Shown in pieces: positions 25,965 through 33,083 of a stretch of DNA of 64,000 nt (positions are counted from its first letter, which is position 1; every line of letters starts with the position of its first letter). The notes beneath the pieces are model-generated. The model was not told the origin of the DNA. It did no database searches and worked only from the letters and a program-made list of their open reading frames with translations. The position numbers and the translations under genes were made by a program. This DNA comes from Wocania_A sp965224845 (GTDB taxonomy: Bacteria > Bacteroidota > Bacteroidia > Flavobacteriales > Flavobacteriaceae): contig CBDDAJ010000036.1 of the NCBI GenBank assembly GCA_965224845.1, positions 62,001 to 126,000 on the forward strand. Reading direction: 5' to 3'.

Positions 25965-27092
25965 TTAATCCATTTTTATTTTATCAAACCACGTCAAGCT
26001 TTTTGTTTTTTCATCGTGTACTTTTTGTGCGCTCTTATTAACTTTTTCGCCAGGGTCTACTATTACAGTTGAGCCTTTAATTCTTCCCAAATCTCTAAAG
26101 AGTTTTGTTTGCGTTCTAACAGTTTTTTTTCTGTCTTTATAATCAATAACAGATTCTTTACCAAAGCTATCAAGTTTTTTAGGAAAAGCTCTCATGCAAA
26201 AATCTGAACAATTGTTATCAATAAAATTATAAAATTCTGTTCCTTCTTTTTGTTCTAGTAACTTTTTAGCTTTTTCATCATATTTACCAGATGTTTTTAT
26301 TTGAATAGCTCCGTCAAATGATGAAATACCCTTTATAGAATTATTCTTTATATCTTCCAATGTTACTCCCTCTTGAATGCCTACATCTCCTTTTACTGTT
26401 TTGTTAAAAGATTTTAATGAAATTCTATTATCACGTCCACCTGCTGGTGAAAAATCGTATAGAGTATATGTTCCATCTTCAATATAATTACCATCTTTAT
26501 CCTCTAAATAGTTTCCTTCATCATCTTTTTTGTAATTTGAAACCGCTAAAGCCGCATGTCCAACATCTTCTCTTCCTTCTCCTGGCAACCAAATAATCAA
26601 AATAACATCATTACCATCTGGGTCAATGACATTAATTGGATTGTTAATGGCATAATTGTATGGAGATTTATCAAAATGATTTTCAGATAATAAATCTAAA
26701 TTCATCCACCTGCCCAAAGCAGCATCATAATTCCTAGCAGTTACATCATACCAGCCTAATCCTAACTCATCCTGATACTCCTTACCACCAAACTTATACT
26801 TAAGCGCTGGACTCGTAGAATTAACCACCGTATTATACCCTTTATGTTTAAGTCCAAAGGGATAGTAGTTGTTTTCTTCCAGGATTTCAGAAGTTGTTAT
26901 AACACCATTATTGTTATTATCCTTATAACTCAACCTTATATTCCCTAAATGGTCTTTATATTGATATACATAGCTATAACTGCTCCCATTAACATCTACA
27001 TAGCCTTCCGGGTGGGAATACTGTATATTCCTTAAAATACCACTATTAAAACGCCCCTTTTCACCCCATACTTTAAAATAAAAAGAAGCCAT
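25965..27092 (-). CDS. Orphan Rhs C-terminal fragment with papain-like toxin tip
   Basis: Residues 27-160 are Rhs core (HPEGYVDVNGSSYSYVYQY to DPDG at 157-160), nearly identical at first to the main rhs gene. Residues 161-375 are a different tip. GREDVGHAALAVSNY (His179) and YNFIDNNCSDFCMRAF (Cys295) come in the order His then Cys, as in circularly permuted NlpC/P60-like papain folds; a cysteine peptidase, amidase or acyltransferase activity is likely. The first ~26 residues come from a DNA insertion (27015-27183) that supplies the start codon. There is no signal peptide, so it looks like a displaced tip and not a working Rhs protein. Confidence 0.75.
   Translation of the reverse strand: MASFYFKVWGEKGRFNSGILRNIQYSHPEGYVDVNGSSYSYVYQYKDHLGNIRLSYKDNNNNGVITTSEILEENNYYPFGLKHKGYNTVVNSTSPALKYKFGGKEYQDELGLGWYDVTARNYDAALGRWMNLDLLSENHFDKSPYNYAINNPINVIDPDGNDVILIIWLPGEGREDVGHAALAVSNYKKDDEGNYLEDKDGNYIEDGTYTLYDFSPAGGRDNRISLKSFNKTVKGDVGIQEGVTLEDIKNNSIKGISSFDGAIQIKTSGKYDEKAKKLLEQKEGTEFYNFIDNNCSDFCMRAFPKKLDSFGKESVIDYKDRKKTVRTQTKLFRDLGRIKGSTVIVDPGEKVNKSAQKVHDEKTKSLTWFDKIKMD
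26838..27014 (-). repeat. 177-bp Rhs-core block shared with 30243-30419
   Basis: This segment of the orphan is a copy of 30243-30419 with about four mismatches by eye. It encodes HPEGYVDVNG through LKHKGY. Similarity falls off on both sides. Such a block is a natural substrate for homologous exchange of toxin tips. Confidence 0.85.
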
Positions 27093-27183
27093 AGCTACAG
27101 CTATGCTTTAGTTTTCTTTTTCGCCTGAGGCAAAAATCATTCGTTTTTATTACATGCCATTTTAAGCAATATCCAGTATACAG
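27015..27183. repeat. ~165-bp insertion in Rhs-core remnant, MITE-like
   Basis: Homology with the main rhs gene is interrupted between CCGGGTG (ends 27014) and AGAATTTCA (27182 onward); in the intact gene these are about 5 bp apart. The inserted DNA has CTGTATA at 27021-27027 and TATACAG at 27177-27183 near its two ends. It encodes the N-terminus MASFYFKVWGEKGRF of the orphan. I see no transposase, so a non-autonomous element is one reading; a different ancestral sequence is another. Confidence 0.4.
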
Positions 27184-27418
27184 AATTTCAATGAACCGTT
27201 TTACTCACACCATTCTATTTGATAAATAAGTGTTCGTGAACCTCATTTTATTTCGGTTTCGTATACATAATTGCCTACATAATCAGTTGTTGCTCCCGTG
27301 CTTACTATTTTTTTAAGCTTAACACCAGTGGCATCGTAAATGTAAGAAATATTATAACTTTATAAAACACAAAAGCTACTCTAGTTTTTAGAATAGCTTT
27401 TGTTTATTTTGCTTACTC
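27183..27418 (-). pseudogene. Broken Rhs-core remnant and R1 repeat copy B, part 1
   Basis: The minus strand 27355-27255 encodes SYNISYIYDATGVKLKKIVS and then STGATTDYVGNYVYETEIK followed by a TGA, matching YIYDATGIKLRKLV and TTDYAGNYVYEGGSLKFF of the intact gene; the match resumes at 27183-27198. The reading frame is thus broken by an extra ~55-bp segment and a stop. The R1 hairpin is at 27370-27402 (CAAAAGCTACTCT and AGAATAGCTTTTG). CTC at 27416-27418 is the IS target duplication. Confidence 0.75.
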
Positions 27419-27457
27419 TGTCTTGTCCTGAAATAGGTTTACACAAAAGTGTAACAA

Positions 27458-27835
27458 ATGGAAAGATATACTAAGACATCTTCATCAAAATTTCAAAATA
27501 GATATAGTGAAGAGTTCAAACAATTTTTATGTAATGAATTTCTAACGGGAACTGCAACTAGAAAATCAATCGAAAAGAAGTATAATATAGGTAATAACCA
27601 ATTGACTGTTTGGTTAAAGAAATTAGGATATGACTATTCAAAACCCAGTATTGTACCTTTGCCCTCAATGGCAAATCAACCGGACAAATTATCAAATAAA
27701 GAAAAAAACTCTTTATCTCAATTAGAGAAGGAACTTGTAGAAGCTCGATTATTAGCTGAAACTTATAGGAAAATGATTGAAATTGCAGAGAATGAATTTA
27801 AAATAAAGATTGTAAAAAAGTCCAATACCAAGTAA
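27458..27835 (+). CDS. IS3-family transposase OrfA, copy B
   Basis: The 125-residue protein is identical to that of copy A, with the N-terminal helix-turn-helix and C-terminal zipper helix. The slip heptamer A AAA AAG is at 27814-27820. Confidence 0.9.
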   Translation: MERYTKTSSSKFQNRYSEEFKQFLCNEFLTGTATRKSIEKKYNIGNNQLTVWLKKLGYDYSKPSIVPLPSMANQPDKLSNKEKNSLSQLEKELVEARLLAETYRKMIEIAENEFKIKIVKKSNTK

Positions 27836-27843
27836 TCCAAGAG

Positions 27844-28755
27844 ATGAAAAACCTATATCCAAAGGTAAGCTTAGGCAGGTTCTGCCGATTACTTGGTGTT
27901 ACCCGTCAAGCATATTATCAACATTTTTGGTATCGTGAACAATTATCTTTTGAAGAAGATTTAATTGTGTCCGAAGTACATAAGATTAGAAAAAATCATC
28001 GCCATATGGGAGGCAGAAAACTATATGAACTATTACAACCATTTTTATTAGCACATCAAATAAAAATGGGAAGAGATCGGCTATTCGATATTTTATCAGC
28101 TAATTATCTTTTGGTTAGACGTAAAAAGAAACAAACAATAACTACAAATTCTTTCCATAGGTTTAAGAAATATTCAAACCTGATTAAGAAGTTTATTCCT
28201 GATAAACCAAATCAATTATGGGTAAGTGATATCACATATTGGAAAATCGAAACTGGTTTTGTTTATATTAGTTTTATAACAGATGCTTATTCTAGAAAAA
28301 TTGTCGGTTATCATTTAGCTGATAGTTTAATGACCTCAGAGACAATCAAAGCATTACAGATGGCAATATTCAATCTACCAGAAGGCTTAATAGATAAGTC
28401 TAAATTGATACATCATTCAGATAGAGGAACTCAGTATTGTAGTAACGAATATGTAAAATTGTTGCAAACCAATAACATTGAAATTAGTATGGCTGAAAAC
28501 GGTGACCCGCTAGAAAATGCAATTGCAGAACGGGTTAATGGAATTATTAAGGAAGAATATCTCAACGATTATCAATTAGAGAATATAAAAACAGCTAAAG
28601 AATTACTTGATACTGTTGTTAATCTATATAATAATGAAAGACCACATATGAGCATAGGTAATCTTACTCCTAATCAAGTACATCAAAACAATATAAAAAT
28701 CGAAAAACTATGGAAAAATTATTATCTAAAAAGCCCTATTATTGTAAACCGATAA
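27844..28755 (+). CDS. IS3-family transposase OrfB (DDE integrase), copy B
   Basis: The 303-residue protein is identical to copy A, with an intact Asp129-Asp193-Glu229 triad. It is open in the -1 frame relative to orfA, so the same OrfAB fusion is expected. Complete identity of two copies implies very recent movement or gene conversion. Confidence 0.95.
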   Translation: MKNLYPKVSLGRFCRLLGVTRQAYYQHFWYREQLSFEEDLIVSEVHKIRKNHRHMGGRKLYELLQPFLLAHQIKMGRDRLFDILSANYLLVRRKKKQTITTNSFHRFKKYSNLIKKFIPDKPNQLWVSDITYWKIETGFVYISFITDAYSRKIVGYHLADSLMTSETIKALQMAIFNLPEGLIDKSKLIHHSDRGTQYCSNEYVKLLQTNNIEISMAENGDPLENAIAERVNGIIKEEYLNDYQLENIKTAKELLDTVVNLYNNERPHMSIGNLTPNQVHQNNIKIEKLWKNYYLKSPIIVNR

Positions 28756-28828
28756 TAGGACTAAGAATGAATTGTAAACCTATTTTAGGATTAATGTAAA
28801 ACATGTAAACTTTTTTTAGGACGAGACA

Positions 28829-28865
28829 CTCATAACGGCACCCGTCACAGACGAGCGCTAGCAGG
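28829..28865. repeat. R1 repeat copy B, part 2 (beyond the IS)
   Basis: CTCATAACGGCACCCGTCAC and AGACGAGCGCTAGCAGG complete the R1 copy interrupted by IS copy B. The inner stem is CGTC-ACA-GACG as in copy A. The ~115 bp that follow to R2-b hold no recognisable gene; a 24-codon plus-strand frame (28865-28939) ends NIPFINHEG and may be a remnant of something lost. Confidence 0.7.
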
Positions 28866-28980
28866 TTATTCAAAACAATGTCTTAGTTGATTTAGACATG
28901 AACAACTTAAACATTCCTTTCATTAATCATGAAGGTTGATACATCTTTACACGTTTGGTAGTTAGCTTAAATCACTCCAC

Positions 28981-29128
28981 AAAACAAAAAACGAGCGCAC
29001 ATTAAGTACACTCGTTTTCTTTTCTTAGTTTAATATATTATACAGTTATTTACTTATCTTACTTTATTTCATTTACCATATCTAGTGATGTGTGTGGATA
29101 TGGAATGGATTATTTATGCGTTTGGGTT
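28981..29128 (-). repeat. R2 repeat copy b: terminator after the main rhs/immunity pair
   Basis: Minus strand ACGAGTGTAC-TTAAT-GTGCGCTCGT plus a T-run forms the terminator. The loop differs from copy a (25482-25626) while the stem is kept. It follows the NTF2-fold immunity gene by ~30 bp. The shared 110-bp tail suggests that whole cassette ends are moved as units. Confidence 0.75.
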
Positions 29129-29157
29129 AATAAATAAATTATGGTATAAATGAACTT

Positions 29158-29475
29158 CTATTTTGTATGACCAAACCTTATAACTTTACAGTCTGATTTT
29201 TGAATCTCAATAAATGGAACACCACCAACATCGTAATTTAAAGTCCCTTCTACTAACCATACTTTGTCATCTTCTATTGACCTAGCCTTTAAAGGTAAGC
29301 TTTCATCGATTCTTTCTCCATAAACTGAATAAAGAAGGGTACTTGCAACTTTAAGAGCGACTTGTTCATCATCAACAATACCTTTTTTTTCATTATTAGA
29401 GTTTCCTGCTTGAAATGATAAACACAGAATTGTCAAAATAAATACAACACTTAAAATCTTTAGATTAAATTTCAT
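29158..29475 (-). CDS. NTF2-fold immunity protein of the main Rhs toxin
   Basis: The 105-residue protein has a signal peptide (LKILSVVFILTILCLSFQAG) and a domain fitting the NTF2-fold immunity family found beside polymorphic toxins (PF15631-like): DEQVALKVASTLLYSVYGER, KVWLVEGTLNYDVGGVPFIEIQKSDCKVI. The VWLVEGTL and GGVPFIEIQK strands are the family's recognisable part. It starts 11 bp after the rhs stop and is followed by the R2 terminator. Export suggests that it neutralises toxin in the periplasm. Confidence 0.8.
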   Translation of the reverse strand: MKFNLKILSVVFILTILCLSFQAGNSNNEKKGIVDDEQVALKVASTLLYSVYGERIDESLPLKARSIEDDKVWLVEGTLNYDVGGVPFIEIQKSDCKVIRFGHTK

Positions 29476-29486
29476 TATTACAATTT

Positions 29487-32400
29487 TTATAATTTCTCTT
29501 CTTCTATCCCTTTTGGTTCTAGGTTATTAACTGGTTCTACTTTTTCTCTACTCCCATCAGGATTAATATTATTTACCCTTACAGGCGAATTGGGGTCACT
29601 AGGAACATTTGTTGAAACTATGGTTACTTTTCCAGTTATAGGGTCTATTTTTTGAACAGTTCCACTTGGTGTAACAACATAAGTCGGCAATCCAATTTCC
29701 TTAGTTCTTTCTACATCGTTATAAGATGGCTCATTATCAGCATCCGTCTCTCCCTCAATAGTTTCCTTTTCATCATTTCCGTGAGTATGAATATCTCCTG
29801 AAGGCTCACTACCTTTCGGAATTGAGCTTTCATCTGGGATAAAAGCACCAGCCTCACTACCTATTAACGGTTCAACATAGGAATATGTTGTTTCGCCATT
29901 TTTTGTAGTAGAATAGAAAATAGAAGCATACTCTCTTTTACTTGTTATTGAAACTCCATTATATTGTTTTCCAAAATTTACTGCTGCATCATCAACAGAT
30001 TTATGAACAGAATGTGGCTCTAAACCTTCAAGTTCTCTAGCATCTATGACTCTATTTCCACTAAATACATATGGTCCCCAATCCATATATTCTTCTGTTA
30101 ATGGGTCTATTGTCATAAATCTACCAATTGCTGGGTCGTGATTTCTCCATTTAAATTGTATCCAGTTTAACCCTAACTCATTTTGTTCTTCTTGCTCTTG
30201 GAATCCATACGGATGGTCTGTACCATTTATAACATTGTTATACCCTTTATGTTTCAGTCCAAATGGATAGTAGTTGTTTTCTTCCAGGATTTCAGAAGTT
30301 GTTATAACACCATTATTGTTATTATCCTTATAACTCAACCTTATATTCCCTAAATGGTCTTTGTATTGATATACATAGCTATAACTGCTCCCATTAACAT
30401 CTACATAACCTTCCGGGTGATTAAAGAATTTCAAAGAACCGCCTTCGTATACATAATTGCCTGCATAATCAGTGGTAGTTGATGTACTACTATTGTTATA
30501 CACAAGCTTTCTCAGTTTTATGCCTGTGGCATCATAAATATACTTAATTTTTTTGTTATTATTGTTATCAAATTTTACTTCATCAGGAAGATTTAAATGG
30601 TTATAGCTAACCCCATTAACTGAGGCAGTACCAATGCCCTTATTCAAGTCTTTAACCATATTGCCGTTAGCATCATAAGTGTATTCTGTGGTTGTATTAG
30701 AGCCATCTTTAAAGCCATAAGTATCATTTCCATTATCTAATACTTTTTTAAGCCTATTACTATTGGTTTCATAGGTATAAACCAGATTGTCCATCACCCC
30801 AAAACTTGTAGCTCCACTATTGGTATGTCCTCTTCTCTGTAAATCAGTGATGTTTCCATTCTTATCATAGGCAACCGAGGTTAGGTTATAATTACTGGTA
30901 TTCCCCGTAGCTCCTGTAATTCTATTTAAAGCATCGTAAGTATATTTATACCACTTTAAGCCCTGGTCTGTGTTTTTGGTCTTCCACTCGGTCTCAGAGA
31001 TATTGCCGTTATACAAAGGGGTACCGCTATGACTAACTGTATTGTAATTTATTTTAAAACTAAATAAATCTGTTCCTAAGCTTGATGGATCATTTATTTG
31101 TTTAAGCCAGCCGCGAACATTATAAGCGTAATTTACAGTTTGTAAGCGATTAGCATGAGATGATTTACCACCTACCCCTTTACTTTCTAACTGGCCTAAA
31201 TTGTTGTAAACATTATCAACAATGGTTTCCTGTTCTAAACTGTTTAGGGTTTGTTTTTGTCTTAACAGCCTGCCTTCATGGTCGTAAACAAAAACATCTC
31301 GTGTTGTAATGCTGGTTTGCCCGGTTTTAGAATGTGTGGTTTTTGTTTTATCAACTTTACCCACAAAATCCAGTTTGCTCTCTACAATGTCTGTTGTTTG
31401 TAAATAATCATTAATAGTTTTTATATAAATAGGGCGTCCTTTTACATCATATCCTGTTATGGTGGTAATCCACTTTGCAGGGTTAGAGTTATCTAATACT
31501 CGTACTTTACTTCCTGTAGCCAGACCTTTGGTTAATTTTTGAGTAGCACTCGCATTATTGTAATTAATAACCGCCTGCCCCTCGATACTGGAAGGCAGAT
31601 TTGTAAATCCATTAAAGGAATAATTATCATAATAGTTAATAGTATATACTTTTGATATGTTCGTTTTTGGATACACCAGATTATCATTACTGTAATATAT
31701 ATTAGCGCCTCCTAAACTAACAGATGTACTGCTTTTAGTTACATATTGCAATGCCGTGGTATTTGCAGCATTTTGTAAAAAGGTTCTGCTAGAGTTAGTC
31801 GTTACAAGTCCGGTATAGGCTACCCTTCCAAAAGCATCATATTTAGTGAATAGCCACGCATTGGTTGACGGGACACGTTGGTTAGCATCTTGTGTCATTA
31901 TAGGCTGATCTAGCTTATTATATACTATATATTCACAGCCTTTACCCGGTATTTTCTTTTCTACCAGACGGTTTCTTTTATCGTAGGTATACTGATAGCA
32001 CAAGGCATTAAGTTCTGAGGTGGTTGGTTTATCTGTTGTCGCTTCTGATTTTGGGGGCAATACAAAACTTAAGTTCCCATAATCATCATATACATAATAG
32101 GTGTCGTGCGCTACATTGGTTTGTGTTACACCATTTACTTTTGAGGTACCATAGCTGCGTTTTAAAATAACGCGCCCTTGCTTGTCTTTAAATTCTTCGG
32201 TGGTATTTGCTGTTCCGCTAGTCCAATTCTCATCTTTAGTAATGGTTTTATAAAGGGTACCAGCCTTATAATATCCGCCATCTACTGCTGTGTTTAAGAT
32301 CAAAGCAGGCGTGTAGGTAGTCACTCCATTTGTTGTGGCAGCACTTAAGTTTACTTCATAACGTCTTATCGTGTTTGCTGTGTTGGTTTGGTAATCAAAC

Positions 32401-33077
32401 TTAATTTCTTTTCCGCCACCCAGTTTCCAATCTTTTCCCGGAGCGGCTTGTTTTAATACCCTGTTAAGTGGTGAGGCTTCAAACGCTTTTTGAGCATAGG
32501 CATTAATATTGTTTAGGACCACTGACGGAAAATCTGTAGCATAATTGGATAAATAATACTGTTTGGTTGCTGTAGCTTTATTTCCACGATAGGCGCCAAT
32601 ATTTCCCGTGGCTTCCATATAGGGAAGCCAGTCCTTATCGGGTCTTCCGTAAGTATCATAATCGATATGGGTAATAATATCTTTTTTGCCCGGTGCAGAT
32701 TTAATCCCTATATTTTGCATGGGCCTGCCCAGGCCATCAAAATAAGTAATTTGCTCTATAACATCGCCTTCTTTAGCAGTAGCAGAATTAAAGCTCGTCA
32801 TAGGTTTTTGATAGCGTCGTGTAAATACATAATTTTCATTACTAAACGTCATAGAGGTATAGGGGTCTGTTGCTGTTGTTGGTTCTATAATTTGAGCGGT
32901 AAAGGTACTACCGCTTTTTATCCATGTATTGGGTTTTAATGTAATACTATGGGTCGCTATTAAGGTTTCTGTTCCGGTTACCGTATAGGCATTTTCTTTA
33001 ACTATAGTTGTTGGTGTTTGTGCAATAACTATTTGAGCTAACAGCAAAAAGGCTATGGTATATATATATTGTTTCAT
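29487..33077 (-). CDS. Rhs-repeat polymorphic toxin, DUF6443 type, DUF4329/JAMM-like tip
   Basis: The 1,196-residue protein has a signal peptide (ending QIVIAQ), then the DUF6443-like region (FTRRYQKPMTSFNSATAKEG, YFDGLGRPMQNIGIKSAPGK). Many YD-type Rhs repeats follow (YDTYGRPDKDW, YDKRNRLVEKKIPG, YDANGNMVKD), then the Rhs core (YQYKDHLGNIRLSYKDN, YYPFGLKHKGY, GRFMTIDPLTEEY). The last ~175 residues are the tip. GDIHTHGNDE (His1097, His1099) followed by PSYND (Ser1118, Asp1121) resembles the HxH...SxxD zinc motif of JAMM/JAB peptidases as in DUF4329. The core-to-tip DPxG signature is altered to DARELEG. It is 6 bp after the first rhs gene, and the immunity gene follows. Confidence 0.85.
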   Translation of the reverse strand: MKQYIYTIAFLLLAQIVIAQTPTTIVKENAYTVTGTETLIATHSITLKPNTWIKSGSTFTAQIIEPTTATDPYTSMTFSNENYVFTRRYQKPMTSFNSATAKEGDVIEQITYFDGLGRPMQNIGIKSAPGKKDIITHIDYDTYGRPDKDWLPYMEATGNIGAYRGNKATATKQYYLSNYATDFPSVVLNNINAYAQKAFEASPLNRVLKQAAPGKDWKLGGGKEIKFDYQTNTANTIRRYEVNLSAATTNGVTTYTPALILNTAVDGGYYKAGTLYKTITKDENWTSGTANTTEEFKDKQGRVILKRSYGTSKVNGVTQTNVAHDTYYVYDDYGNLSFVLPPKSEATTDKPTTSELNALCYQYTYDKRNRLVEKKIPGKGCEYIVYNKLDQPIMTQDANQRVPSTNAWLFTKYDAFGRVAYTGLVTTNSSRTFLQNAANTTALQYVTKSSTSVSLGGANIYYSNDNLVYPKTNISKVYTINYYDNYSFNGFTNLPSSIEGQAVINYNNASATQKLTKGLATGSKVRVLDNSNPAKWITTITGYDVKGRPIYIKTINDYLQTTDIVESKLDFVGKVDKTKTTHSKTGQTSITTRDVFVYDHEGRLLRQKQTLNSLEQETIVDNVYNNLGQLESKGVGGKSSHANRLQTVNYAYNVRGWLKQINDPSSLGTDLFSFKINYNTVSHSGTPLYNGNISETEWKTKNTDQGLKWYKYTYDALNRITGATGNTSNYNLTSVAYDKNGNITDLQRRGHTNSGATSFGVMDNLVYTYETNSNRLKKVLDNGNDTYGFKDGSNTTTEYTYDANGNMVKDLNKGIGTASVNGVSYNHLNLPDEVKFDNNNNKKIKYIYDATGIKLRKLVYNNSSTSTTTDYAGNYVYEGGSLKFFNHPEGYVDVNGSSYSYVYQYKDHLGNIRLSYKDNNNNGVITTSEILEENNYYPFGLKHKGYNNVINGTDHPYGFQEQEEQNELGLNWIQFKWRNHDPAIGRFMTIDPLTEEYMDWGPYVFSGNRVIDARELEGLEPHSVHKSVDDAAVNFGKQYNGVSITSKREYASIFYSTTKNGETTYSYVEPLIGSEAGAFIPDESSIPKGSEPSGDIHTHGNDEKETIEGETDADNEPSYNDVERTKEIGLPTYVVTPSGTVQKIDPITGKVTIVSTNVPSDPNSPVRVNNINPDGSREKVEPVNNLEPKGIEEEKL
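30243..30419 (-). repeat. 177-bp Rhs-core block shared with 26838-27014
   Basis: This is the intact-gene copy of the shared core segment. It lies about 165 codons before the start of the variable tip, exactly where recombination with an orphan cassette would replace tip and immunity gene together. Confidence 0.85.
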
Positions 33078-33083
33078 GGCGTA

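Larger units (their letters stand above)
27419..28828 (+). mobile_element. IS3-family insertion sequence, copy B (1,410 bp)
   Basis: Same element as 22487-23896, offset by exactly 4,932 bp, with both encoded proteins identical and no DNA difference noticed. It is flanked by CTC at 27416-27418 and 28829-28831 and is inserted at the same base and in the same orientation of R1 copy B as copy A is in R1 copy A. Confidence 0.95.

Noticed and set aside
22021..28865. CRISPR array
   Set aside because: R1 repeats are few, irregularly spaced, much longer than CRISPR repeats, and separated by genes; no cas genes are present.
28865..28939. 24-codon plus-strand stretch after R1 copy B resembling a protein C-terminus
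   Set aside because: No start, preceded by a stop, too short to identify; mentioned only as a possible remnant.
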